From CAWDVH01 sp963805705 (lineage in GTDB: Bacteria; Actinomycetota; Actinomycetes; Streptosporangiales; Streptosporangiaceae), in assembly GCA_963805705.1 (NCBI GenBank), contig CAWDVH010000004.1:124001-188000 (forward strand): a stretch of 64,000 nucleotides of DNA, given 5' to 3'. The notes beneath the pieces are model-generated. The model was not told where the DNA came from, searched no databases, and worked only from the letters and a program-made list of their open reading frames with translations. A program made the translations under genes and the position numbers. Below, piece by piece: positions 35,042-43,457 of this stretch. How positions within the stretch are numbered: the first letter of the stretch is position 1; each line of letters begins with the position of its first letter.

Positions 35042-37201
35042 ATGAGCGTCGAGCCTGCCCGCCCTCAGCCCGTGATCACGCCCGCCCCGGCCGCCGCGCG
35101 GCCAGGGCCGCCGGAACCTCGGCGGGTGCCGAGCGAGCGCAACCATCACGGCGACGTCTTCGTGGATGAGTTCGCGTGGCTGGCGGACAAGGAGAATCCG
35201 GAGACGATCGCCTACCTGGAGGCCGAGAACGCCTACACCGAGGCGATGACGGCCGGCCAGGCGGAGCTGCGCGAGGCGATCTTCGGCGAGATCAAGGCCC
35301 GCACGCAGCAGGCGGACCTGTCGGTTCCCGTCCGCAAGGGCGGCTGGTGGTACTACGCCAGGACCGAGGCGGGCCGGCAGTACCAGGTGTACTGCCGGCG
35401 CGCGGTCCGCCCGGATGACGCCGGGCCGCCGATGACCGCCGACGGCGCGCCGCTGGACGGCGAGGAGGTCCTGCTGGACGCGAACGAGCTGGCGGGCGAC
35501 GGGCGGTTCTTCTCCCTGGGCGCCTACGACGTCAGCCCGGACGGGCGGCAGCTGGCTTACTCGACCGATTTCGTCGGCAGCGAGCGCTTCACTCTTCGCG
35601 TCAAGGACCTGGTCACGGGGCTGACTGCTGCTGATCAGATCCCGGACACCTCTCACGGCAGCGCGTGGTCGGCTGATGGCTCCGCGGTTTTCTACGTCAC
35701 CGTGGACGATGCCTGGCGGCCCTACCGGGTGTGGCGGCACATGATCGGCACCGCTGCCGCCGACGATGTGATCGTCTTCGAGGAGCCGGACGAGCGCTTC
35801 TGGGTCGCTGTCGCCCTGACCCGTAGCCGCCGCTTCCTGGTGATCTCCTCGTCGAGCAAGCTGACAAGCGAGGCCCGCCTGCTGGATGCCGCCGAGCCCG
35901 CCGGCGAGTTCGCCGTCGTGGCGCCCCGCAGGCACGGCGTGGAGTACGAGGTCGAGCACCAGGTCGCCGCCGACGGCAGCGACCGGCTGCTGATCCTGCA
36001 CAATGATCACGCCGAGAACTTCGAGCTGGCCAGCGCGCCGTTGTCGGACCCGTCGGCCTGGACGCCGGTGGTGGCGCACCGCGACGACACGCGCCTGCTC
36101 GGCGTCGAGGCGTTCGCCGGCCACCTGGTGATCTACTTCCGCCGGGACGGCCTGACCGGGCTGCGGATTGTCCGCGCTGACGGCAGCGAGCGCGAGCTCG
36201 CCTTCGGCGAGCCGGTCTACCGCGTCGGGCCGGGAGCCAACCCGGAGTACGATTCGGTCACCTACCGGCTTAATTTCGTGTCGATGGTGACTCCCGATTC
36301 GGTGTACGACTGTGATACCGCGACCGGGGCGCTTACCCTGCTGCGGCGCCGGCCGGTGCTGCCCCTGCCGGGCGGGCGGGCCTACGACCCGGCGGATTAT
36401 GAGCAGTACCGCGAATGGGCGACCGCCGCTGACGGCACGCAGGTCCCCATCTCGCTGGTCTGCCGGAAGGGCACGCCGCGCGATGGCAGCTCGCCGTTCC
36501 TGCTGTATGGCTACGGCAGCTACGAGGCGTCCATGGATCCCGCCTTCGCCATCGCGCGGCTGTCCCTGCTGGACCGCGGCTTCGGCTACGCGATCGCCCA
36601 TGTCCGCGGCGGCGGCGAGATGGGCCGCCGCTGGTATGACGACGGCAAGATGCTGCGCAAGGTCAACACCTTCACCGATTTCGTCGCCTGCGCCCGGCAC
36701 CTGGCGGCGGCCGGCTGGGCCTCGCCGGACCGCCTGGTCGCCAGGGGCGGCTCGGCGGGCGGCCTGCTGATGGGCGCCGTGGCCAACCTGGCCCCCGAGG
36801 CGTTCGGCGGGATCGTCGCGCAGGTGCCCTTCGTGGACGCGCTGACTACCATCCTCGATCCGTCCCTTCCGCTGACGGTCACCGAGTGGGAGGAGTGGGG
36901 CGATCCGCTGCACGACCCGGAGGTCTACGCGTATATGAAGTCGTACTCGCCGTATGAGAACGTCGGTGACCGGCGCTACCCGCCGATCCTGGCCGTCACC
37001 AGTCTCAACGACACCAGGGTGCTCTACAGCGAGCCGGCCAAGTGGATCGCCCGGCTGCAGGCGGACGGCCAGGGCGGCCCGTTCCTGCTGAAGACCGAGA
37101 TGGTGGCCGGGCACGGCGGCCGCAGCGGCCGGTACGACGCCTGGCACGAGGAGGCGATGGTCCTGGCCTGGATCGCCGATATCGCGGGCGCCGCGGCCTG
37201 A
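35042..37201 (+). CDS. ptrB: Prolyl oligopeptidase family S9 protease (oligopeptidase B type)
   Basis: 719 residues, cytosolic (no signal). A beta-propeller domain (residues ~30-430) gates the active site; the alpha/beta hydrolase domain follows. The catalytic Ser is in ARGGSAGGLLMGAV, the Asp in TSLNDTRVLY and the His in MVAGHGGRSGRYD. FLLYGYGSYEASMDPAF and IAHVRGGGEMGRRWYDDGK are diagnostic of oligopeptidase B/S9A, which cuts short peptides after basic residues or proline. The same frame is open upstream through the CapA gene, but family similarity begins only after this ATG. Confidence 0.93.
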   Translation: MSVEPARPQPVITPAPAAARPGPPEPRRVPSERNHHGDVFVDEFAWLADKENPETIAYLEAENAYTEAMTAGQAELREAIFGEIKARTQQADLSVPVRKGGWWYYARTEAGRQYQVYCRRAVRPDDAGPPMTADGAPLDGEEVLLDANELAGDGRFFSLGAYDVSPDGRQLAYSTDFVGSERFTLRVKDLVTGLTAADQIPDTSHGSAWSADGSAVFYVTVDDAWRPYRVWRHMIGTAAADDVIVFEEPDERFWVAVALTRSRRFLVISSSSKLTSEARLLDAAEPAGEFAVVAPRRHGVEYEVEHQVAADGSDRLLILHNDHAENFELASAPLSDPSAWTPVVAHRDDTRLLGVEAFAGHLVIYFRRDGLTGLRIVRADGSERELAFGEPVYRVGPGANPEYDSVTYRLNFVSMVTPDSVYDCDTATGALTLLRRRPVLPLPGGRAYDPADYEQYREWATAADGTQVPISLVCRKGTPRDGSSPFLLYGYGSYEASMDPAFAIARLSLLDRGFGYAIAHVRGGGEMGRRWYDDGKMLRKVNTFTDFVACARHLAAAGWASPDRLVARGGSAGGLLMGAVANLAPEAFGGIVAQVPFVDALTTILDPSLPLTVTEWEEWGDPLHDPEVYAYMKSYSPYENVGDRRYPPILAVTSLNDTRVLYSEPAKWIARLQADGQGGPFLLKTEMVAGHGGRSGRYDAWHEEAMVLAWIADIAGAAA

Positions 37202-37691
37202 GCCGCCGGACGGCACGCGCGAGCCGCTGCTGCCTGGAATCTGAGGATATCGGCAGGTATATCCGTGACCTGTCACAGGAATGGTCACACCGGGGCCGGT
37301 CAGATGGGCCTGTCCTGGCATGTTCATGCGGCGCCGGACCGCGCAGACCAGGCTCCAGACAGGGCACGCGATGCGTCAGCGCAAGAGCCGCCGGCCGCCG
37401 GGCCAGCCGGCGGCCAGGGCCGGCCCGGCGGCACCCGCCGCCGGGCCCGTCCGTTACCGCCAGACACATCGGCAGGTCAGCGGTTACCTTCCGGCCGAGT
37501 ATATTTGGCCGAGCCGCATCAATTGCCGTGCCATTCACCGGGTCGGCAGCGGGTCGGCAGCGGCAATCGGCGGCGGGATGGCGGCGGCAAAGGGTCCCCG
37601 TACTGGACGTTTTGACGCAGAATGGAGATCAGGACGAGCAAGGGTGCGCCGCAACTCCTTGCGCAGGCGCAGGAGAGTGGGCGGAGGTGCG
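37202..37691. other. 490-base intergenic region before the secretion-like operon, with back-to-back inverted repeats
   Basis: No supported gene. At 37245-37264 GGATAT and ATATCC flank eight bases, and directly after it GTGACC (37265-37270) and GGTCAC (37283-37288) flank twelve bases. These could be operators or the promoter region of the operon. The first secretion gene could also begin earlier, at an ATG at 37578, which would add an Arg-rich N-terminus. Confidence 0.45.
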
Positions 37692-38651
37692 ATGGCTGCG
37701 GGCGATGACGCGGTGCCCGGAGCGCGGGTACCGTCAGAGCGTGGACGTACACGGCCGAGGCGCGGCGCGGGCGGCAGATGGGTTGTCTGGACGCTTCGCG
37801 CTGTTGTCTGGGCCGTACTTCTGATCGTCGGATACCGAGGGGTGGTGGCCATCGTCGCCGGACAGCCAGAGACGGCCCCGGTCGCCGCTCCGCCAGTCCC
37901 GGCATCAACCGGATTCCCCACCGCTCTGTCTGAGGCATACGCGCTCCAGTTCGGCACCGTCTACCTGAACTTCAGCCCCGCCACGGCGACGCAGCGAGCC
38001 AACGCGCTGGCCGCTTTTCTGCCGCCGGGAACTGATTCACAGCTGGGCTGGAATGGCGCCGGGTCGCAGCAGCTCCAGTCCGAGCAGGTCGCTTCTATCC
38101 ACGTGCAAAGCCCGAACAGCGCGATTGTCACTCTCCTCGCGCTCATCAACGGCCACATGATAGAACTCGGCGTGCCGATCTACTCCGCCGACGGCGGGCT
38201 GGCCGTTTCCGGTGAGCCGGCGCTGCTCCCGGCGCCCGCACGGGCCACCGTGCCGCAGCCGCCGCCCGCTGCCTCGGATCCGACCACGCAGGCACAGCTC
38301 ATGAGCCAGCTGCCGGCGTTCTTCGAGGCGTATGCCAGCGGCGATCAGGCGACGCTCAGCCGGTTCCTGGCCAGTGGCGCGCAGGTAACCGGACTCGGCG
38401 GAGCGGTCACCTTCAGCTCCATTGCTCAGCTGGAGGTTCCCACCGGCGGCACCACCCGCCACATAACAGTGTCCGTCGTGTGGCACATACCAGGCACCGC
38501 CGGGACGTCGTCCGGCTCGGGGAAATCTACCCCGGTTTCGACGGCTCCCGCCGGGGTGGAGATGACGTATCAAATGACCGTCATCCAGCAAGGCGGGAGC
38601 TGGGACGTCCAGGCGATTGGCGCGTCAACGCAGGCATCGGGGCCGCCATGA
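37692..38651 (+). CDS. TcpC-like conjugal transfer/secretion protein
   Basis: 319 residues: a cytoplasmic Arg/Gly-rich start, one membrane helix (~30-52, VVWTLRAVVWAVLLIVGYRG) and a large extracytoplasmic part with two NTF2/VirB8-like units (~80-180 and ~205-315). This is the layout of TcpC/Orf13-type subunits of Gram-positive type IV secretion systems, which form part of the membrane core. The ATG at 37692 has GGAGG. It heads a tight seven-gene operon. Family assignment rests on topology and position more than motifs. Confidence 0.68.
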   Translation: MAAGDDAVPGARVPSERGRTRPRRGAGGRWVVWTLRAVVWAVLLIVGYRGVVAIVAGQPETAPVAAPPVPASTGFPTALSEAYALQFGTVYLNFSPATATQRANALAAFLPPGTDSQLGWNGAGSQQLQSEQVASIHVQSPNSAIVTLLALINGHMIELGVPIYSADGGLAVSGEPALLPAPARATVPQPPPAASDPTTQAQLMSQLPAFFEAYASGDQATLSRFLASGAQVTGLGGAVTFSSIAQLEVPTGGTTRHITVSVVWHIPGTAGTSSGSGKSTPVSTAPAGVEMTYQMTVIQQGGSWDVQAIGASTQASGPP

Positions 38652-38708
38652 TGATAACCGCCCCCTTGCCCGGACCCCTGGCCGCGCTCACTTACCCCCG
38701 GAGTACAG

Positions 38709-38966
38709 ATGTCGTTGCACCAGCTCATCGCGACATCCCCCATTGCGCTCAGCACGACCGGTCTCGTCACTTACCTTCAGGGCCTGTTCGGACCGCTGTT
38801 CCTTGGGATTGTCGGTATCGTTGCCATCTTCTTCCTCTTCACCCGCGAGATTCTCCGGTTCGTGCAGTTCCTCGTGCTCGCGGTCGCGATAGCCGTCGTG
38901 TTTTACACCCCGAGCATCGTGCAAACGCTTGCCACCGGCATCGCGAATGCGCTCGGCGTCCACTAG
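38709..38966 (+). CDS. Small two-helix membrane protein of the secretion operon
   Basis: 85 residues: a polar start, then two hydrophobic helices (~28-48, LFGPLFLGIVGIVAIFFLF; ~52-72, FVQFLVLAVAIAVVFYTP) and a short tail. Similar small proteins sit in actinobacterial and Gram-positive type IV secretion loci, where VirB2/VirB3-size subunits are expected; sequence alone does not show which. GGAG eight bases before the ATG supports translation. Confidence 0.7.
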   Translation: MSLHQLIATSPIALSTTGLVTYLQGLFGPLFLGIVGIVAIFFLFTREILRFVQFLVLAVAIAVVFYTPSIVQTLATGIANALGVH

Positions 38967-39016
38967 TCCGCAAACGCTGAACTCATACTCCAGAGCAGTC
39001 GGAAGGAGAGCGGCTG

Positions 39017-40924
39017 GTGGAACTGCCCACCTATACCAATATCTGGCGGATCGAGAAGCGGCTGTACAAGCTGTACGATTTCCGGCTGCCCATGCCGCTC
39101 CCGGTCGGCCAGATCGCGGTCTTCGCGGCCATCGCGGTGCCGTACATCGTGGCGCTCACGCTGCTGGGCCTGTCGTTCAGCCACACGCTGCTCTGGCTCT
39201 ACATACTGCCGCCGGGCGTGCTGACCTGGCTGGCGACCCGCCCGGTGCTGGAGAGCAAACGGCTGCCTGAGCTGGTCATCTCCCAGGTGCGGTACGTCAG
39301 CGAGCCCCGTACCTGGTGCCGGATGGCTCCCCACGCCGAAAAGGATGAGATCACGGTGACCGGCCGGGTGTGGCGGCAGGCCCGCCCCGAATCGGCCGAG
39401 GTTCTCTCGCGATCGACGCTGGAGCAGGTGGCCCTGGAGCAGGCGATCCCGCTGGAGTCCGCCGAGCTGGCCACCTCTCCAGCCCTGGAGCCGCTGCCCG
39501 TTCCGGCCGCCAGGGGAGCCGCTGCCGCCGGCTGGCCTGCGGCCGCCGCGCCGAGCGCCCGCGGCCGCCTCCTCCCGGCCCGGCGGCCCGCGGAGCTGGC
39601 GCCGCCAGCGGGCGAACGCGCGCAGGCCACGGCGGCCCCTGCGGCCGCCGCGGCGTCGTCCCCGGCGGCCCCGGTCCCGGTCACGGCACGGCCGCCGGTA
39701 GTCCCGGTCCAGGTGCGCGCGCCGGCCGGCCCGGTCACGGCGCGGCCGCCGGTGGTGCCGGGCGCGCCCCCGGCCGCGGTCCGCGCTCCGGCCGCGCCGG
39801 TCCGCGCTCCGGCGGTGCCGGTCCGCGCCCCGGCCGCGCCGGTCCAGCGTCCCGCACAGCCCGCCCAGGGCACCGCCTCCACGGGCCAGGCCAGGCCGGG
39901 CCAGCTCGGGCCAGCGGTGCCGGACGCTCCGCCTGTGCCGCCCGCCGAGCGCCCGGTGGTGACCGTGACCAGCGAGTCGCCGCCAGGGCGTCCCCTGCGC
40001 GTAGTGGAGCGGGCGCTGAACGGCCCGCCTGCCCTCCGCGGCGACGGCTGGCGCGACCACGTCGCCGTCGTGCCTGGCGGCCATCGCCCTGGCCGGCCCG
40101 ACCAGCGGCAGCGCGATCGGGCCAGGGCGCAGCTGCCCGTGGCCAGATCGTGCCGGATCGTCGTGCTCGGCTGCACGGTCGGTGCCGGCCAGACGGTAAC
40201 TACCCTGATGACGGGCGAGGTGCTGGCCAGCCTGCGCACCGACCAGGTAGCGGTGCTCGACCTCAATCCGGGCCGCGGGTCGCTCGCCGAGCGGGCCAGG
40301 ACGGCCCCGGAGGTAACGCAGGACTCCGCGGCCGGGCGCGGGAGCGGCCCGGCGCGCGGCAGCCGGCCGATGGTGCCCTCGCGGCTAGAGGTGATCACCC
40401 GCGGCGGGGCCGATGCGCCAGGCGAGCCCGCGCAGGACGACGTCAGGAGAATGTTCGAGCTGGTATCCGCCCGTTACCCGCTGACGCTCGCTGACCCGGC
40501 CCCGTCGGCAGTACCGCGAGTGCTGGGAATCGCGGACCAGCTGGTGCTCGTCGCTCCGGCCAGCGCGGATGCGGCCAGCGCGATCGCGATGACATACGAG
40601 TGGCTGGAGGCTCACGGCCGCGCCGGGCTGGCCGCAGAAGCGGTCACGGTGCTGAACGGGGTCAGCAGGCACACGATGCACCATGTCGAGCAAGCGGAGT
40701 CCGTCGCCAGGGGCAGATGCCGGGCGATAGTCCGCGTGCCCTGGGACGACCTGCTCAGAAACCCTGCTCCCGAGCCGGCCCGCCCGCCCGCTCCCGTCCC
40801 GCAGCCGCATCAGGCCGGAAGGCTTGCGCTGAGTCCTGCTGCCGTGCATGCCTATACCGCGCTGGCCGGCGTGCTCGTGGCCGGCCTGGCTGACGCGCCC
40901 GAGCTGCGGAGAGCGCGGATATGA
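39017..40924 (+). CDS. TcpE-like membrane protein fused to a ParA-like domain with degenerate Walker A
   Basis: 635 residues. Residues ~1-125 resemble TcpE/PrgI-type conjugation proteins: IWRIEKRLYKLYDFRLPMPL, two membrane helices, and LPELVISQVRYVSEPRTWCRM. A ~220-residue Pro/Ala-rich linker with PVRAPAAP repeats follows. Residues ~375-630 have the order of a MinD/ParA ATPase (RIVVLGCTVGAGQTVTTLM, then VAVLDLNPGRGSL, then LGIADQLVLVAPASADAASA), but the P-loop reads TVGAGQT where GGVGKT is expected, so ATP hydrolysis is doubtful. GTG start with GGAAGGAGAG. Its stop overlaps the ATPase start (ATGA). Confidence 0.7.
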   Translation: MELPTYTNIWRIEKRLYKLYDFRLPMPLPVGQIAVFAAIAVPYIVALTLLGLSFSHTLLWLYILPPGVLTWLATRPVLESKRLPELVISQVRYVSEPRTWCRMAPHAEKDEITVTGRVWRQARPESAEVLSRSTLEQVALEQAIPLESAELATSPALEPLPVPAARGAAAAGWPAAAAPSARGRLLPARRPAELAPPAGERAQATAAPAAAAASSPAAPVPVTARPPVVPVQVRAPAGPVTARPPVVPGAPPAAVRAPAAPVRAPAVPVRAPAAPVQRPAQPAQGTASTGQARPGQLGPAVPDAPPVPPAERPVVTVTSESPPGRPLRVVERALNGPPALRGDGWRDHVAVVPGGHRPGRPDQRQRDRARAQLPVARSCRIVVLGCTVGAGQTVTTLMTGEVLASLRTDQVAVLDLNPGRGSLAERARTAPEVTQDSAAGRGSGPARGSRPMVPSRLEVITRGGADAPGEPAQDDVRRMFELVSARYPLTLADPAPSAVPRVLGIADQLVLVAPASADAASAIAMTYEWLEAHGRAGLAAEAVTVLNGVSRHTMHHVEQAESVARGRCRAIVRVPWDDLLRNPAPEPARPPAPVPQPHQAGRLALSPAAVHAYTALAGVLVAGLADAPELRRARI

Positions 40925-43416
40925 GCGCCCGCACGGCCGGCCGGAGCCGGCTGGCCGTCAGGTACTTCGACGACCGGATCCTGCTGACTGAGTCGCACGC
41001 ATGGGCGTACTTCCGCGTGCCCACGGTGTCGTATGAGTTCACTACGCCGCAAGAGCGCGAAACGCTCGCGATCAATATCACGGTGGCGATGGCGGCGATC
41101 CGGATGCCGGACGCCGAGGTGCACCTGCGGATCGCGCACCGGTCCTATCCCGCTGCCGAGTGGGCGACCGGGCTGGACGCCACATCGGACGGCGGCCCCG
41201 GCTGGCTGGAGTACCTGGACGAGATGTACCGGCGGGTCTGGGCCAAGGATTTCTGGACCAAGGAGGTCTACCTGGGCGTCCGGCTCGGTCCGCGCAGCAT
41301 GCGCGCCCAGCTGTCCGGCGGGTTCTTCTCCCAGTTCGTCAATGCCTACCGGGCCGGGGAGCAGGCCCTGGGCCTGGACGATGACGCGATCGGTGCCGCG
41401 GAGATAGGGCGGTGGACCGAGCAGGCCGAGCGGCTCGGGCGGGCGCTGGCCGCCAGCTCCCTGTCGGCGCGGCATGCCACCTGTGACGATGTTGCGTGGC
41501 TGTTCCGGCATGCGCTGACCGGCACTCTGGCCGACCCGCCGCCGTCCGCGGCGCGCCGGCGTACCTGGGGCGCGGGGGAGATCGAGGCCCTGCTCGAGGG
41601 CCAGGTGCACAATGGCCGCACGTTCCTGCGGCTGGAGCATCCGGCGGGCGAGTCGTACGTGGCGTTCCTGTCCTTCTCGCGGTTCCCCGACATTATGTAC
41701 TTCCCCGAGGGCGAGCCATGGCTGCACTTCGCCGACGCGCTCCCGTTCCCGGTGGAGGCGAGCCTGCGGATGAAGCTGATACCGCCCGCCCGCGCCAGCA
41801 AGGATGTCAGCCGGCGGCTCGCGCACGCCAGGGACATGGACGCGCACATCCGGGAGGCAGGCGCGGACATGCCCATCGCGCTGGCCGAGCAGATTGAGTC
41901 CGCCCGCCTGCTGGAGCACGGCATCACCAAGGAACGGCTGCCGTTTGTCTATGGCCACCACCGGCTCATGGTGACCGCGCCCTCGCAGGAGCTCTGCGTC
42001 CGCCAGGCCGAGGCCGTCACGGAGCACTACCGGGACGCGGGCATCGACGTCGTCAACTCGACCGGTGACCAGTTCTCGCTGCTGTGCGAGTCGCTGCCGG
42101 GGGACAAGGTCAGGCTCAGCTCCTACCTGCAGCGCCAGCCGCTCTACACGATCGCGGGTGGCATGCCCACCGCCACTGTCGATCTCGGTGACCGGGCGGC
42201 GCAGGACGCGGGCTGGATCGGGCCCTACATCGGGGAGACGCTCGGCCGGGCGCGGTCGGTCGTCCACTTCGACCCGCTCGTCGCCGCCGCGCGGAACCGG
42301 CCCACTGCGGTCGCCATCACCGGCGAACCGGGCGGCGGGAAGACCACCCTGGCGCTGCTGCTCATCCTGCAGCTCGCGCTCCGCGGCGTGACGGTCGCCG
42401 TGATCGACCCCAAGGGTGACGCGGAAGCGCTGGTCAAGCTGCTTCAGGCGCGTGGCCGCCGGGCCAGGGTGCTGCCGCTCGGCAGCGCCGCGCCGGGCCT
42501 GCTTGACCCGTTCTCGTTCGGCGATGACCTGGCCGAGCGCCGCACGATGGCCACCGAGACACTGCGGCTGCTCCTGCCGAGGATGAGCGAGGAGCGGGAA
42601 AGTGCCATGATCCAGGCGGTGGGGGCCATCGCCGCGGAGGATCAGCCCAGCCTGGGGAAGGTCGTGACCCGCCTGGAGGAGTCGGCCGATCCGGCGTCCA
42701 TGAACCTGGGGGCGGTACTGCGGTCGATGTCGGAGATGCGGCTCGCCCGGCTCTGCTTCGCTCCGTCCGGCGGCCAGGGGATCGACGCCGCGGGATGGAC
42801 GACGGTGTTCACCCTGGCCGGGCTGACCATGCCGGACGTCGCCGTCAAGCGCGATGACTACTCGTACGAGCAGCGCCTGTCGGTGGCCCTGCTCTACCTG
42901 GTCTCGCAGTTTGCCCGCAGGCTGCTCAATGGCATGGACCGCCGGCTGCCGAAGGCGATCATCCTCGACGAGGCGTGGGCGATTACCTCGACGCCGCAGG
43001 GGGCGAAGCTGATCCCCGAGGTATCGCGGATGGGCCGGTCCCGTAACACCGCCCTGATCCTGGTCTCCCAGAATGCGGGCGACCTCCTGAACGAGCAGGT
43101 GACCAACTGTATTTCCGGCGTCTTCGCATTCCGGTCATCCGAGCGGGCCGAGGTGGCCAGCGTGATGGCCTTGCTGGGCATCGAGCCCTCCGACGAGCAC
43201 AAGGCGGCGCTGCGCGGCCTGAACAACGGGGAGTGCATTTTCCGCGACCTGGACTCCAGGGCGGGGCGGATCAGCGTCGACCTGATCTCCGACGAGCTAC
43301 GGCAGTCGCTGGATACCAACCCGACCAGGGCCCGTGCCGGGGAAGCGCCCGTGCCCGCCGCGGGCAGTCCGCACGTCCAACTGGGGGAACCGAACGGGCA
43401 TCCGCCCGTCGGCTAG
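40921..43416 (+). CDS. VirB4/TraC-like conjugative ATPase
   Basis: 831 residues. The N-terminal ~400 residues match the VirB4 N-domain in layout; the C-terminal half is an intact AAA+/HerA-like motor. Walker A is ITGEPGGGKTTLALLL (~467-475), Walker B KAIILDEAWAI (~680), and the arginine-finger/Q-loop region SRMGRSRNTALILVSQNAGDL follows. VIDPKGDAEALVKLLQ is also typical. VirB4 powers substrate passage and pilus/core assembly on the inner face of the membrane. The intact P-loop contrasts with the degenerate one in the preceding gene. Confidence 0.88.
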   Translation: MSARTAGRSRLAVRYFDDRILLTESHAWAYFRVPTVSYEFTTPQERETLAINITVAMAAIRMPDAEVHLRIAHRSYPAAEWATGLDATSDGGPGWLEYLDEMYRRVWAKDFWTKEVYLGVRLGPRSMRAQLSGGFFSQFVNAYRAGEQALGLDDDAIGAAEIGRWTEQAERLGRALAASSLSARHATCDDVAWLFRHALTGTLADPPPSAARRRTWGAGEIEALLEGQVHNGRTFLRLEHPAGESYVAFLSFSRFPDIMYFPEGEPWLHFADALPFPVEASLRMKLIPPARASKDVSRRLAHARDMDAHIREAGADMPIALAEQIESARLLEHGITKERLPFVYGHHRLMVTAPSQELCVRQAEAVTEHYRDAGIDVVNSTGDQFSLLCESLPGDKVRLSSYLQRQPLYTIAGGMPTATVDLGDRAAQDAGWIGPYIGETLGRARSVVHFDPLVAAARNRPTAVAITGEPGGGKTTLALLLILQLALRGVTVAVIDPKGDAEALVKLLQARGRRARVLPLGSAAPGLLDPFSFGDDLAERRTMATETLRLLLPRMSEERESAMIQAVGAIAAEDQPSLGKVVTRLEESADPASMNLGAVLRSMSEMRLARLCFAPSGGQGIDAAGWTTVFTLAGLTMPDVAVKRDDYSYEQRLSVALLYLVSQFARRLLNGMDRRLPKAIILDEAWAITSTPQGAKLIPEVSRMGRSRNTALILVSQNAGDLLNEQVTNCISGVFAFRSSERAEVASVMALLGIEPSDEHKAALRGLNNGECIFRDLDSRAGRISVDLISDELRQSLDTNPTRARAGEAPVPAAGSPHVQLGEPNGHPPVG

Positions 43417-43457
43417 CCTTAGCCGCTGCGACGAGACACCCGTCAGGAGCCCCCGCG

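Noticed and set aside
33746..37201. One giant CapA-oligopeptidase fusion gene
   Set aside because: The oligopeptidase frame is merely open through the CapA region because of high GC. CapA motifs are in a different frame and S9 similarity begins after the ATG at 35042.
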